From Salinirussus salinus (GTDB taxonomy: Archaea > Halobacteriota > Halobacteria > Halobacteriales > Haloarculaceae), in contig NZ_WOWO01000001.1 in NCBI RefSeq assembly GCF_009831455.1, forward strand, positions 310,001 to 374,000: a stretch of DNA of 64,000 nucleotides, written 5' to 3'. The position numbers and the translations under genes are program-made. Below, piece after piece: positions 53,505 to 62,196 of the stretch (position 1 is the stretch's first letter; each line of letters begins with the position of its first letter). The notes beneath the pieces were generated by a model, which was given only the letters and a program-made list of their open reading frames with translations, did no database searches and was not told the DNA's origin.

Positions 53505-55322
53505 ATGGATCTCGTCGAGCCTCCAGGCCACCTGGGCGGGCTCGACCTCGCGGACAGATGTAACACTCCCGTCTTAGCGGACCTCCTGGAAGAGCGCGAT
53601 CTCCTCGGCTACGGCCAGCTGCTCGACGGGTCGCTCACAGAACGCGACACCGACCGCTGCCGGATTGCAAAGTTCATCGCCTCCAAATCCGAGGGTACAC
53701 CGCTCAAACACGTCGTTTCCTACGCGGTCAAAGGAGTCTCCCCGGAAGCCTGTGAGCGCGTCGAAGGCTCCGACCCCGACTACCAGTTTGCATACCGCTT
53801 CGTCGACGACCTGGCAAGCCACGATCCACCGTTGGTGGAGAAATCGCAAGACTGCGGGGTGCTCATGGTGACACCCGAACTTCCGCTTATTGACTTGATT
53901 ACAGAAGGCATTAGTGAAACAGTCCACCGTTCCGACGACACCCTCCGAGACGGCGATTTCCTCCGGAAGCGCCTTCAGACCGTCTCGAAAGTCGACGACG
54001 ACCTCCGGGAACGACTGGAGGACCGTTTTACATCCTACCTCGACCGCATTGACGACTACCGCTTGCTCTTCGATGTCCACCTGGTCGGGCGCGGCACAGA
54101 GAACAAACGGCAGATGACAAAGCGGTACAAGACCCGGTTCAATGACCCCGGGCGCATCCGGAAGCAGTTCGCCCGCTTTAACGACGCTCTCGAACACGGA
54201 TACAAGAAGGCCGACAACGCCGTTTTAGTAACCTACACCACCGACCCGAAGCGGTTTCCCAATCTGCTTGAAGCCATCGAAAGTATCAACCCGAACTTCC
54301 ACCGGCTACAGCAGTATCTCTCGTCGGACCCTTCCACCAAATCCGACACCCGCCAGGACTCCGTACTCAACTGGCGTCCCGAGCTCGACGACGAAGTGAC
54401 CGGACGACCTCGGGAATCGCTCGACTACATCAAGGCCCTGGAGTTCACCGAGAAGGGCTACCCACACCTACACGTTCTCTATTTCGACGTACCCACCCGG
54501 GAGAAAGACGGGATGCCCTGGCTCTGTGACAAAGCCGAACTCTCCTCGAAGTGGATGGACTACGGCCAGGGCCGCATCGTCGACACCTACCCGCTCACCT
54601 ATCGGGACGACCTCGACGATCTTGATCCTGAGTTCGACCAATCCGAGGGATTCGTCGACTGGTACCGCTTCGGTGACCACGGCCACGGCGAGGACTGGAT
54701 ACGTCAACAGACCCGTACTCATGAGCTGATCGAGTTCGACGACGATGCCGTAGCCAGGGAGTCCACCGCGGGCAAATACCTCGGTAAGTACCTGAGTGCC
54801 ACGTTTGGCTCGTTACTCGAAGCTACCGAATCCTTCCAGGTGGATGATAACTCACGAGACTCATACGCGGACAAGGCGGCGACGTGGAAGCTTGCCCTCT
54901 ACTGGCTCACAAACAAGCAATTCTGGTCGTGCTCAGAAACAGTAACCGGTGCTATCGACCCGAATGACCACGTAGAGCAGGATCCTGATGTTCGCCAGGC
55001 CGTCCGTGACTGTTCGCTCCAAACGCTCCACCAAATTGTATGTCCGGAGCTGTATGACAGCTTGGCTCGCCGCTCCTGGAATGACCTTACTGATCTTAAT
55101 TCCGCTGTAAAGTATGCATTATCTCAAATTGACACTCCAATCTTACGGTCAACTCTCCCAGCTGAGAAGTCCTATCGAATAGTAATTGACTATATTGGAG
55201 CATATGCTCAGTGGGATCTGCCAGTTATGTCTATTGGACCACAGCCTTATGATCTTGAAACTGTCGAAGAAGCCCAATCGGCTTCGTCGTTTCCTACCTC
55301 GAATACGAATGACCGATTATAA
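53505..55322 (+). CDS. rep: HUH-family rolling-circle replication initiator
   Basis: A 605-residue Rep. Motif I is AVLVTYTTDP (about 239-248), motif II is GYPHLHVLYFDV with His321 and His323 around a hydrophobic residue (HUH), and motif III is GKYLGKYLSATFG with Tyr425 or Tyr429 as the nicking residue. It would cut and join one strand at a double-strand origin. The N-terminal 230 residues are helical and specific to haloarchaeal plasmid and pleolipovirus Reps. A/T content rises in the last 100 codons. It is the first large gene of the provirus. Confidence 0.88.
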   Translation: MDLVEPPGHLGGLDLADRCNTPVLADLLEERDLLGYGQLLDGSLTERDTDRCRIAKFIASKSEGTPLKHVVSYAVKGVSPEACERVEGSDPDYQFAYRFVDDLASHDPPLVEKSQDCGVLMVTPELPLIDLITEGISETVHRSDDTLRDGDFLRKRLQTVSKVDDDLRERLEDRFTSYLDRIDDYRLLFDVHLVGRGTENKRQMTKRYKTRFNDPGRIRKQFARFNDALEHGYKKADNAVLVTYTTDPKRFPNLLEAIESINPNFHRLQQYLSSDPSTKSDTRQDSVLNWRPELDDEVTGRPRESLDYIKALEFTEKGYPHLHVLYFDVPTREKDGMPWLCDKAELSSKWMDYGQGRIVDTYPLTYRDDLDDLDPEFDQSEGFVDWYRFGDHGHGEDWIRQQTRTHELIEFDDDAVARESTAGKYLGKYLSATFGSLLEATESFQVDDNSRDSYADKAATWKLALYWLTNKQFWSCSETVTGAIDPNDHVEQDPDVRQAVRDCSLQTLHQIVCPELYDSLARRSWNDLTDLNSAVKYALSQIDTPILRSTLPAEKSYRIVIDYIGAYAQWDLPVMSIGPQPYDLETVEEAQSASSFPTSNTNDRL

Positions 55323-55347
55323 AGTAGAAGAGATCTAACAGTAGCAT

Positions 55348-56034
55348 ATGCAAGCAGGTGTCATAGCCTCGGTCGAGACTACCTCACCCATTAAAAATTA
55401 CCGACAAAAAGTCTCCGTCGATGATCATCCAAGGTTCGATTCGCTTGAGCAGTGTATCGAAATTCGGCAAGAGTTCTCTCTCGAGGATGGCCGTACTGCA
55501 CAAGTAGGACGAGCGGCCATCGAAGATCTTCGAAATAGAGAAAGTACAAACATAACTGATGGTGGTGAAATCGTTCAAAGAGAGCAGGAAGAAAAATATA
55601 CGCGATATACTGAATTCCTTCACGTATCGGGCAGTTTTCTTATGGTCCGGAGTAGTACCGGAACGTTCCTATTTGATTTGTTGAATAATCATACAGACAA
55701 ACAGATCAACGTCAGTAATATACGAGTTAATGAGTTTACCGACGAACATCCCCAAGCTTTAGTCTGGAAGGTTGGGTTCCGTGACCGGGGCAATAACGCT
55801 GAGAACGGTATAATCCACGGCGACGGCGTCATGCAAGATACTGAGGTTGGCGATATCTTGGGGACTAGTGATAAAAACCAGGTCGGTTTAGTGTATGACT
55901 TCAATAGTGAATCTATTAAAATGTTCATAACTGAAGGGGGGTACGTTGAAATCTATCAGCCCAGCAATTATGACGTGAAGGATACGATCAGATTCGTTGA
56001 GAGCGAACTGCTCCATCTTATGTACCAAGAGTAG
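55348..56034 (+). CDS. Provirus protein of unknown function A
   Basis: A 228-residue protein, not recognised. It is mostly beta-rich, for example FLHVSGSFLMVRSSTGTFLF and KNQVGLVYDFNSESIKMFIT, and ends in a helix DTIRFVESELLHLMYQE. There are no membrane segments or catalytic motifs. It follows Rep by 25 bases on the same strand but is much richer in A/T than both Rep and the virion genes, with codons such as ATA, AGA and TTA that are rare in the chromosome. This points to a separate origin. The role could be host interaction, immunity or regulation. Confidence 0.6.
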   Translation: MQAGVIASVETTSPIKNYRQKVSVDDHPRFDSLEQCIEIRQEFSLEDGRTAQVGRAAIEDLRNRESTNITDGGEIVQREQEEKYTRYTEFLHVSGSFLMVRSSTGTFLFDLLNNHTDKQINVSNIRVNEFTDEHPQALVWKVGFRDRGNNAENGIIHGDGVMQDTEVGDILGTSDKNQVGLVYDFNSESIKMFITEGGYVEIYQPSNYDVKDTIRFVESELLHLMYQE

Positions 56035-56090
56035 AGCGACTCAACATATCCAGTTAATTTTATATGTTATGTCTACCTGCATATTACTAA

Positions 56091-56765
56091 ATGCCAACAT
56101 CATGTAGCATATACGAATTAGACTCACCGATTGATACTAATGATTTGTTAGATAGAGTGAATGACGACTATCAACACACCGGATCTCATCCTGAGATCGA
56201 AGACTCTCTCTTGACTGACGTCGTAGACGTTCACAGTACAAATCGAGGTGTCGCATGTACAATCCGATATGACACCCCCAAACAACGCGGCTCTAGAGAG
56301 GATGAATCTCCGTGGTATATTGATGTTGAGCGAGCCCGTGTTCGGTATACAGACCAGTATTTCATTTTATTAGGTAATCACAGCGGACGCGCCTTGCGAA
56401 ATGCCCAGGAGATAATCAACGTCTCTCCAGACGAGGTCTCCAAAGTGACCATCACCACATCAACTGTTGCGAGAGTGTACTCACAGGACGGGCAGGGCGG
56501 AATGCGCGGTTCTTGGAATAATGCAGATGAATATATCGACAATGCTACTCTCTCAGGTGAAATCGAACAATCGGGGTTGACCACAGAAATCAGAACTAAT
56601 CCGAGCAGTCAACCAACTTTCCGCCAGTTCGCCTCCCAATCCTATGACGAGAATACTGTCGGTCTCTCCAGTAATCAGGACCGTGTCGCATTTTGGGGCA
56701 GTGATTGGAATGAGAGTGACTACGAAGATTACATCTACCAGTTCATCCTTCCAAATTCTCCTTAG
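56091..56765 (+). CDS. Provirus protein of unknown function B
   Basis: A 224-residue soluble protein, not recognised. It has an N-terminal helix (DTNDLLDRVNDDYQHTG), then strands GVACTIRYDTP, WYIDVERARVRYTDQYFILL, and a Ser/Asn-rich C-terminal half that ends DYEDYIYQFILPNSP. Promoter-like aattttatatgttatg lies about 40 nt upstream. Its stop codon shares bases with the stop of the opposite-strand gene at 56762, so the two converge with no gap. The DNA is A/T rich. Confidence 0.6.
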   Translation: MPTSCSIYELDSPIDTNDLLDRVNDDYQHTGSHPEIEDSLLTDVVDVHSTNRGVACTIRYDTPKQRGSREDESPWYIDVERARVRYTDQYFILLGNHSGRALRNAQEIINVSPDEVSKVTITTSTVARVYSQDGQGGMRGSWNNADEYIDNATLSGEIEQSGLTTEIRTNPSSQPTFRQFASQSYDENTVGLSSNQDRVAFWGSDWNESDYEDYIYQFILPNSP

Positions 56766-57337
56766 TTGAATATCTCAGCCAATAGATTGATTGCCGACTC
56801 TGCCTCTTCTCTCGCGACCCCTCGAATACGGATTCGATTGTCGAAGATCTCCGCTTGCATTCCATCTCCCATCCGCAAATCAAACCGCTCAATACTCTTC
56901 CCGGTAGGCACTGTGTCCTCCAGTTCTATGGTCAGGCTTGTGTTTCCCTCACGACTCCACAACATTTCAATCCCCTCTTTAACCTCCTCAACTGTACTGA
57001 ATAACCTGATAATGCATTCCTCGATATTTCTACCGTCACAATCACTCTCCGCACTAATTCTAATTCTATCCGATGAATCTTCATATGGCTCTGGAGGAAA
57101 TTCACCTTTCGTCGACAGTGAATTAACTTGTATCTTATATTTTATATCATATATATCATATTTTATTCCGCGATGGGAGCGCTGGATATCTACTCCTAAC
57201 TGAGAAGTGATATCCGATAACAATTCTTCCGAGTTTTCCGGATTTGATAGCGAGCAGGTAGAGGTGACTACAACCGTTTCTATCGGTGGCAGGTCTTTGG
57301 GCACAAACTGGGCTAACGAGGACACGCCAGAGCTCAT
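56762..57337 (-). CDS. Provirus protein of unknown function C
   Basis: A 191-residue acidic protein, not recognised. It has alternating strands (TVVVTSTCSLSNPENSEELL, KYDIYDIKYKIQVN, TSLTIELEDTVPTG, AEIFDNRIRIRGVA) and a final helix AREEAESAINLLAEIF. There are no membrane segments. A TATA-like ttatatat (+ strand, about 57391-57398) lies about 55-60 nt upstream on its side. The stop overlaps that of the gene at 56091. Very A/T rich for a haloarchaeal gene. Confidence 0.58.
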   Translation of the reverse strand: MSSGVSSLAQFVPKDLPPIETVVVTSTCSLSNPENSEELLSDITSQLGVDIQRSHRGIKYDIYDIKYKIQVNSLSTKGEFPPEPYEDSSDRIRISAESDCDGRNIEECIIRLFSTVEEVKEGIEMLWSREGNTSLTIELEDTVPTGKSIERFDLRMGDGMQAEIFDNRIRIRGVAREEAESAINLLAEIFN

Positions 57338-57486
57338 ATTACTCGTTATTCCCTTTTTTCACTTTGTTACTCGCACTCAAATGTGCCTTCGTTTATATAT
57401 TTTTGTGCCACGTGCCATCCGCTTTGGACAGCGACTTAGCCTATCCTAACTTCGTATCGTAATACTCCTTCCGGTATGACTGATAA

Positions 57487-58164
57487 TTATCGGAAAAGAC
57501 TCCCTCGGTTTCTTTTTCTTAAACGGTCCTCTATTTGACCTGCTTTTTGAACCGCTTCTGTGCGGTGGTGCTCCCGGTCTTGCTTGATTTCGTAGAATTC
57601 TCGAATAATTTCTTGCCTGTGTAACTCCCACAACCGTTCGTTCCAGGGCGGGTGTTCAAGATTCGTGTCCCAGTAATCGATCACTCCTTCTCCGAAACCA
57701 ATGGCTGGACGTTGGGCCATCGACCTCAGGTTAGCCTCCAAGCCAGCTGCCGACTCAGCGCTTTCGAACCCTTCCCATAATTCAGACACCCATTCGACGA
57801 CTTCACCCGTCATTAACTCAGGATCGCTGTGCTGGGCTCCGTGTGCTTCTGAGACCGTTTCCGTAGGAAACACAGGGATTTCATCTTCCATTCTCCCCTC
57901 CGGGAACAGCGAGACCATCTCCCGACCCATTCTAACTTCTCTTTTGTGAATATTATTCAGTTCAGTCAGGTGATCAACGTATACCCCAAACATTGCCTGA
58001 AGATCCGGTTGTACCCGATCACGAATTGCTTCGTTTAGCCCTTCCCACTCAGACCGCCTCCTCCCGCGACTTCCCGGCAGATCTCCTCTTGATGCTTCGG
58101 CAATTTCATCCAAGAGTGGTTCCACTACCTCTTCTCTTTGCCACTCTTTTTTTGTCTTAGCCAT
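57487..58164 (-). CDS. Provirus protein of unknown function D
   Basis: About 225 residues, not recognised. The sequence is helical and charged (KKEWQREEVVEPLLDEIAEA; FYEIKQDREHHRTEAVQKAG) with a Trp-rich middle (VVEWVSELWEGFESAESAAG; WNERLWELHRQE). ATG 58164 (MAKTKKEW) is preferred over 58239, whose extension is basic. It lies opposite and divergent to the virion operon with about 255 bases between. It could be a DNA-binding or regulatory protein for the switch region; this is speculation. Confidence 0.58.
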   Translation of the reverse strand: MAKTKKEWQREEVVEPLLDEIAEASRGDLPGSRGRRRSEWEGLNEAIRDRVQPDLQAMFGVYVDHLTELNNIHKREVRMGREMVSLFPEGRMEDEIPVFPTETVSEAHGAQHSDPELMTGEVVEWVSELWEGFESAESAAGLEANLRSMAQRPAIGFGEGVIDYWDTNLEHPPWNERLWELHRQEIIREFYEIKQDREHHRTEAVQKAGQIEDRLRKRNRGSLFR

Positions 58165-58381
58165 ACCCACTACTTTCCGCACTGGAACAGTCACTAATCT
58201 GGCCACAGTTCTTAATCCGATTCCCCCGTCCGCTGGCATACTGAATTCGTTTGTTCTGACTCTCTAAATTGTTTTGTGAAAATAGATATGTGAGCGTCCT
58301 CAAAATTGCACGTTAATTCTCCGTAATACAAAGGCGTGATTTTGTCTTTCACTCCTCATCCGACCTCCTTCTGTTGATTCG

Positions 58382-58390
58382 CTTTTATTA
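58382..58390 (+). promoter_or_regulatory. TATA box of virion gene operon
   Basis: cttttatta, 30-38 nt upstream of the ATG at 58420. The flanking 58240-58380 stretch is A/T rich and also holds the promoter region of the divergent gene D, so control of both directions could lie here. Confidence 0.5.
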
Positions 58391-58419
58391 GTGTTTACCT
58401 CTAGTAACATCGGTTGGTC

Positions 58420-58785
58420 ATGGCAACCGACCAAGCGAACCCCCCTGAGGGGTTCACGAAAGCAGAGGCCCCCGACCAGACCGACGACTACGACACCGAC
58501 TGGATCGAGCGCCCGGCGCTGGGCGACCTGATCCAGGGTATCCTCCTGGCTCGCAAGGAGGACCGCGGCGAGTACGACACCACCGTGCTCGAACTCCGCC
58601 TCACCGAACCCTACGGCGAGGTCGACGCTGACGAGTGCGTCGCCATGTGGTCGACCGACGGCATCGACGTGCAGCTCGACCAGGAGGGCGTCGAGCGCGG
58701 CGAGGAAATCGCCATCACCTGCGACGACACCTACCAGCGCGACGGCCAGGAGCGGCGCAACTACGCGGTCTACACGAGGGAGTAA
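58420..58785 (+). CDS. Small acidic viral protein, possible OB-fold
   Basis: A 121-residue soluble protein with ALGDLIQGILLARKEDRGEY and a beta pattern (TTVLELRLTEPYG, VAMWSTDGIDVQLD, EIAITCDDTYQRDGQERRNY). The layout suggests an OB-fold or similar small barrel, which would suit ssDNA binding; the assignment is weak. ATG 58420 is chosen over an upstream TTG. It is the first gene of the virion block, and the membrane protein gene starts 3 bases after its stop. GC content returns to near chromosomal values here. Confidence 0.7.
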   Translation: MATDQANPPEGFTKAEAPDQTDDYDTDWIERPALGDLIQGILLARKEDRGEYDTTVLELRLTEPYGEVDADECVAMWSTDGIDVQLDQEGVERGEEIAITCDDTYQRDGQERRNYAVYTRE

Positions 58786-58788
58786 CCA

Positions 58789-59184
58789 ATGGCGTACTCC
58801 AACAGCATGGGCGGCATCCTCGGGGACTACAAGAACCTCCGGACGGTGCCCGCCCTGTTCTCCATCGTGTTCGCTCTCGCCTCGCTGTACCAGTTCGGCG
58901 GCATCGCCACCGTCGAGATCGTGTGGGTCAACTACACCCTGACCGCCCAGCACGCCATGTACATCTCGCTGGGCGCGTACGCTATCGCGTTCGCCAGCTC
59001 GGAAACCAAGGAGTTCAGGAACTATCGCGACTGGGAGCAGGCTGCCATCGCCGCCGGCCCCGTGGTCATCCTCGCTCACGGGTTCGTCCCGCAGGTGACT
59101 GATATGGTGGCGAACAATCAGCCCCTCCTGGGTGTTACCGCCTTCCTGGCCGTGCTATTCTCCTGGGGAGTCGCTGTCAGATGA
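58789..59184 (+). CDS. VP3-like integral membrane protein
   Basis: A 131-residue protein with four hydrophobic helices (about 20-38 VPALFSIVFALASLYQF, 52-68, 84-98 AAIAAGPVVILAHGF, 112-129 LLGVTAFLAVLFSWGVAV). Pleolipoviruses carry an internal membrane protein, VP3, of this size and topology directly before the spike gene, as here. It would line the inner face of the virion membrane. Its stop overlaps the spike start (ATGA). Confidence 0.8.
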   Translation: MAYSNSMGGILGDYKNLRTVPALFSIVFALASLYQFGGIATVEIVWVNYTLTAQHAMYISLGAYAIAFASSETKEFRNYRDWEQAAIAAGPVVILAHGFVPQVTDMVANNQPLLGVTAFLAVLFSWGVAVR

Positions 59185-60785
59185 ACCGGAGTCGCGCCTT
59201 CGCGCTCGTCGGCACCTGGCTAATGGTGCTGAGCCTCGCCGGGGGCGCGGTCGTGCTCGCGCAGTCACCGACTGCCTCCGAGCCCGTCGAAGAGACCACC
59301 GGCCTCGACGCTGCTATCATCTCCCCGGTCGGCTCTGCTGACGCCTCGGTACTCGCTGGCCTCGCCGCGGGCGTCGTGCTTGGCGTCGGCGCCAAGGCTG
59401 TTGCTGACCACGTCACGCAACCGTCCGAGGAGGAGATGGCGAAAATCGACGCGCTCGAAACCAAAGCGTCGATTCATGGCAACATGCTGACGTTGGAGCA
59501 GAAAAATGATGAGTTGCTGGACACCTTCAAAAACCGTCTCGCGGACACGGACTCCGTTGCTCGGAAGCTCGGTCAAAACGCCATGTACCGGGCGTACGAA
59601 AACGGAACCACGACCAGCCTCGCTCGCCAGCGAGGGTACGACGCTGTCGAGGACTACATGTCCGGTCGACAGGCCCAGCTGGTCACGTCGTGGCGCACCA
59701 CGTACGCCACCTTCGAAAACTCGTTCGACGTTGCTGAGAACACCTCGCAGATAAACCGGACGTGGCCTCTCAAAGGCGTGAATGAGCCCATCTCCGGAGA
59801 CGACTACGCGACGTTCCAAGATGTCGAGCTGGGCCACACAAAGAACATCACGTTCGTCAACGGCACGACTGTCGAGATCCCCGTCATCCGCGCTAAGTGG
59901 ACGATGGGACAATCCGGCACCGGCAGCGACGACCAGTGGCACACCATCGGCCCTATCCAGGGTGGCTATGATGGCGAGTACATCGACGCGAACGGTAACG
60001 GGTACTCGTACTCAACTGGCCCGTTCTACTGGGATGAGATGGTCGTCCGTGCTCCCTCGTCTGACTTTGATTCCTTCACGGTCGTCAACGTCACGACGTG
60101 GGAAACTCGCTGGAACACTATCGTCAACAAGACCGCAGACCGCAAAACAGAGATCGACAACACGTACGAGGCCACCCACCAGGACTACCAGCAAGGAACC
60201 ATCGACACGGGTGACCTGATCGACCCCACGTTCGCGGCGGACCAGCTTGGTCCCGACGCGAGCTGGGGGACGTACACGGTCACCGCGATGATCGAGGCAG
60301 GGTACGGTCACCCCGAAGACCTCGACAGCGTTGCGACGATGAACGTCACGAGCGGGAACACCACGTACAGCGGTATCCTGCTCTCTGACGAGAAGCCGTC
60401 CGGCGGGTCGTTCGTTGTCGGCACCACCTACAATGCCTCGACTCTCGCCGGCCCCCAGCTGGTCGCTGACATGGACCGGCGCGAGATAGTCGAACTGGAG
60501 GGTGACTTCACCCTCACGAACGTGACTGACCCCGATGGACAGTCCGTCTCTGAGGTGGCGTACTCCCAGGTCGACTACGAGCACACCGACCCCACCCAGT
60601 ACCGTGAGGCGCTGAACAAGAGTCAGGAGCAACGCGCCGAGGCTGAAGGCCGCCAGCAGAAGATGCGTGATGCCGCCGCTGGCGGCGGCCTTCCAGGCAT
60701 TCCGAATCCCTTTGGATTTGGGGGACTCGGGAGTATCTTCATCATCGGCTTCGCGCTCCTGATCGCGAGCCGTATCGCTGACTAA
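59181..60785 (+). CDS. VP4-like spike protein
   Basis: A 534-residue type I membrane protein. A Sec signal (FALVGTWLMVLSLAGGAVVLAQ) is followed by a hydrophobic stretch at about 55-75, a coiled region (EEEMAKIDALETKASIHGNM), a large ectodomain with many N-x-S/T sites (NVTTWET, NVTSGNTT, NVTDPDG) and a C-terminal anchor (GLGSIFIIGFALLIASRIAD) after a Gly/Pro hinge. This is the layout of the pleolipovirus spike that binds and fuses with the host envelope. It is the fastest-evolving gene of such viruses and sets host range. Confidence 0.82.
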   Translation: MNRSRAFALVGTWLMVLSLAGGAVVLAQSPTASEPVEETTGLDAAIISPVGSADASVLAGLAAGVVLGVGAKAVADHVTQPSEEEMAKIDALETKASIHGNMLTLEQKNDELLDTFKNRLADTDSVARKLGQNAMYRAYENGTTTSLARQRGYDAVEDYMSGRQAQLVTSWRTTYATFENSFDVAENTSQINRTWPLKGVNEPISGDDYATFQDVELGHTKNITFVNGTTVEIPVIRAKWTMGQSGTGSDDQWHTIGPIQGGYDGEYIDANGNGYSYSTGPFYWDEMVVRAPSSDFDSFTVVNVTTWETRWNTIVNKTADRKTEIDNTYEATHQDYQQGTIDTGDLIDPTFAADQLGPDASWGTYTVTAMIEAGYGHPEDLDSVATMNVTSGNTTYSGILLSDEKPSGGSFVVGTTYNASTLAGPQLVADMDRREIVELEGDFTLTNVTDPDGQSVSEVAYSQVDYEHTDPTQYREALNKSQEQRAEAEGRQQKMRDAAAGGGLPGIPNPFGFGGLGSIFIIGFALLIASRIAD

Positions 60786-60820
60786 CCACCCAACACCCCT
60801 GCCCGCACCCATTTTTGTAC

Positions 60821-61411
60821 ATGACACGCCATACCCCAATCCGACAGGCGACGAGTTTCCTACTCGTCACACTCCTGCTTCTCGCCGCCCTCGGCGCGAC
60901 CGTCGCCCCGGCGACGGCACAGCAGGCAGCACCGACCAATGCAACCAACACTACAACCCCTGGCCCCGCCTCCGACGGTGACCTCAACCTCGCTGATGGT
61001 CCGGTTCGTCTCACTGAACACGTCTCGCTCGTTGACCGGACCTACCAAGACGGCGTGGCTCGCGTCACGGTCGTCGTCGAGGATCAACCTGTTGCCGTCA
61101 CGCTCTCCGGCGCCGTCGACGGCTTCGGGCAGGTCCCCCGCAATACCGTCGTGCTCGACCCAGGGCGGCACACCGTCGCCGTCCAAAGCGCCAGCCGTGC
61201 TGGTGCAACACAGGTCACCCTCCGCGCCGAGGAATCCCTGTACGCTATCCCATTCAGCTCTGACCAATTCGTACTGGTCGGTGGTCCCTGGACGGCAGGC
61301 GACGTCCAGCTCGCTGCACTTCTCGCCTCTCTCGGGACTGCCCTCGGGGCCATTTACTACCTCCGCTACAGCTACGGTGAACATGATGGTGAGCCAGAGG
61401 TGTTGACGTGA
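60821..61411 (+). CDS. ORF6-like signal-peptide membrane protein
   Basis: A 196-residue protein with a Sec signal (SFLLVTLLLLAALGATVAPA), an external beta-rich domain (RVTVVVEDQPVAVTLSGAV, HTVAVQSASRAGATQVTL) and one C-terminal helix (LAALLASLGTALGAIYYLRY). Pleolipovirus genomes encode such a protein after the spike; its role in the virion is not settled. ATG 60821 is chosen over the upstream TTG. It overlaps the next gene by GTGA. Confidence 0.75.
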   Translation: MTRHTPIRQATSFLLVTLLLLAALGATVAPATAQQAAPTNATNTTTPGPASDGDLNLADGPVRLTEHVSLVDRTYQDGVARVTVVVEDQPVAVTLSGAVDGFGQVPRNTVVLDPGRHTVAVQSASRAGATQVTLRAEESLYAIPFSSDQFVLVGGPWTAGDVQLAALLASLGTALGAIYYLRYSYGEHDGEPEVLT

Positions 61412-62196
61412 GCGACACTCCCAACCCTGACGACCAGGAGTCCACCGTTCGCTTCATCATCTCGGTCGTTGCATCCCGACTGCTCACCCTCCTCGGACTC
61501 GGTATCATTGTTGCCGGTCTTGCCTGGTGGCTCGGATTTACTCCCGAGATACCCCGCCCTCTCGTCCTTGGGGGTGTCATTATTGGGATCTTCCTCGCTA
61601 TCGGTCGAATCTTGGTCGGCCCTTATATCTCCACGATTCTCCCCGATCCCGACTGGACCTACCTCGTCGACTTGGAGGTCACCGACCCTGATTCCGGGGC
61701 GCTCTATCGTCTCCCTCCAGGCTCCCTCGATGAGTGGGAAGTGACCGAATACAGTCTCGACAACCCGGTCACCGGACTCTACTTCGCCAAAGACGTTGAT
61801 GTCGAGGAACGCACCTTACGCGGCACCTGGCGCGGCGAGTACAGTGATCGCGAACTCCTCGCGGCGTTCACTCGCATCCAGGAGCAACGCGAGAATCTGA
61901 AGGAGGATGCTGAAGTCGGGTTCACCCTCCGTCGGATGATGCCTGTCATCGTCCGCGGGCTCGTCAAACAGGAGTCCCGGAAGGTACAGCAGGCCGTGGA
62001 AGAGTTCAGCCTTCCCGACGGCTTGACCATCCAGCAGGCGATGGATCGTCTCGTCGACTCCACCGACGACCTCGACCCGGACGACCTCGACGATCTCGAT
62101 GGCGGCGAACACACCGACACCGACGATACCGACCTCGCCCCCGATACCGAGCCCGATCCACCGAACCTGACCTCGGAGGCAACCGGCGATGACTGA
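61408..62196 (+). CDS. ORF7-like two-helix membrane protein
   Basis: A 262-residue protein with two N-terminal helices (about 16-44 and 51-72, PLVLGGVIIGIFLAIGRIL). A soluble helical domain follows, ending in an Asp/Thr-rich tail. The GTG start overlaps the previous stop, and the end overlaps the ATPase gene by 8 bases. Its position matches ORF7 of pleolipoviruses, which is conserved but uncharacterised. The soluble part probably faces the cytoplasm or virion interior. Confidence 0.75.
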   Translation: MSDTPNPDDQESTVRFIISVVASRLLTLLGLGIIVAGLAWWLGFTPEIPRPLVLGGVIIGIFLAIGRILVGPYISTILPDPDWTYLVDLEVTDPDSGALYRLPPGSLDEWEVTEYSLDNPVTGLYFAKDVDVEERTLRGTWRGEYSDRELLAAFTRIQEQRENLKEDAEVGFTLRRMMPVIVRGLVKQESRKVQQAVEEFSLPDGLTIQQAMDRLVDSTDDLDPDDLDDLDGGEHTDTDDTDLAPDTEPDPPNLTSEATGDD

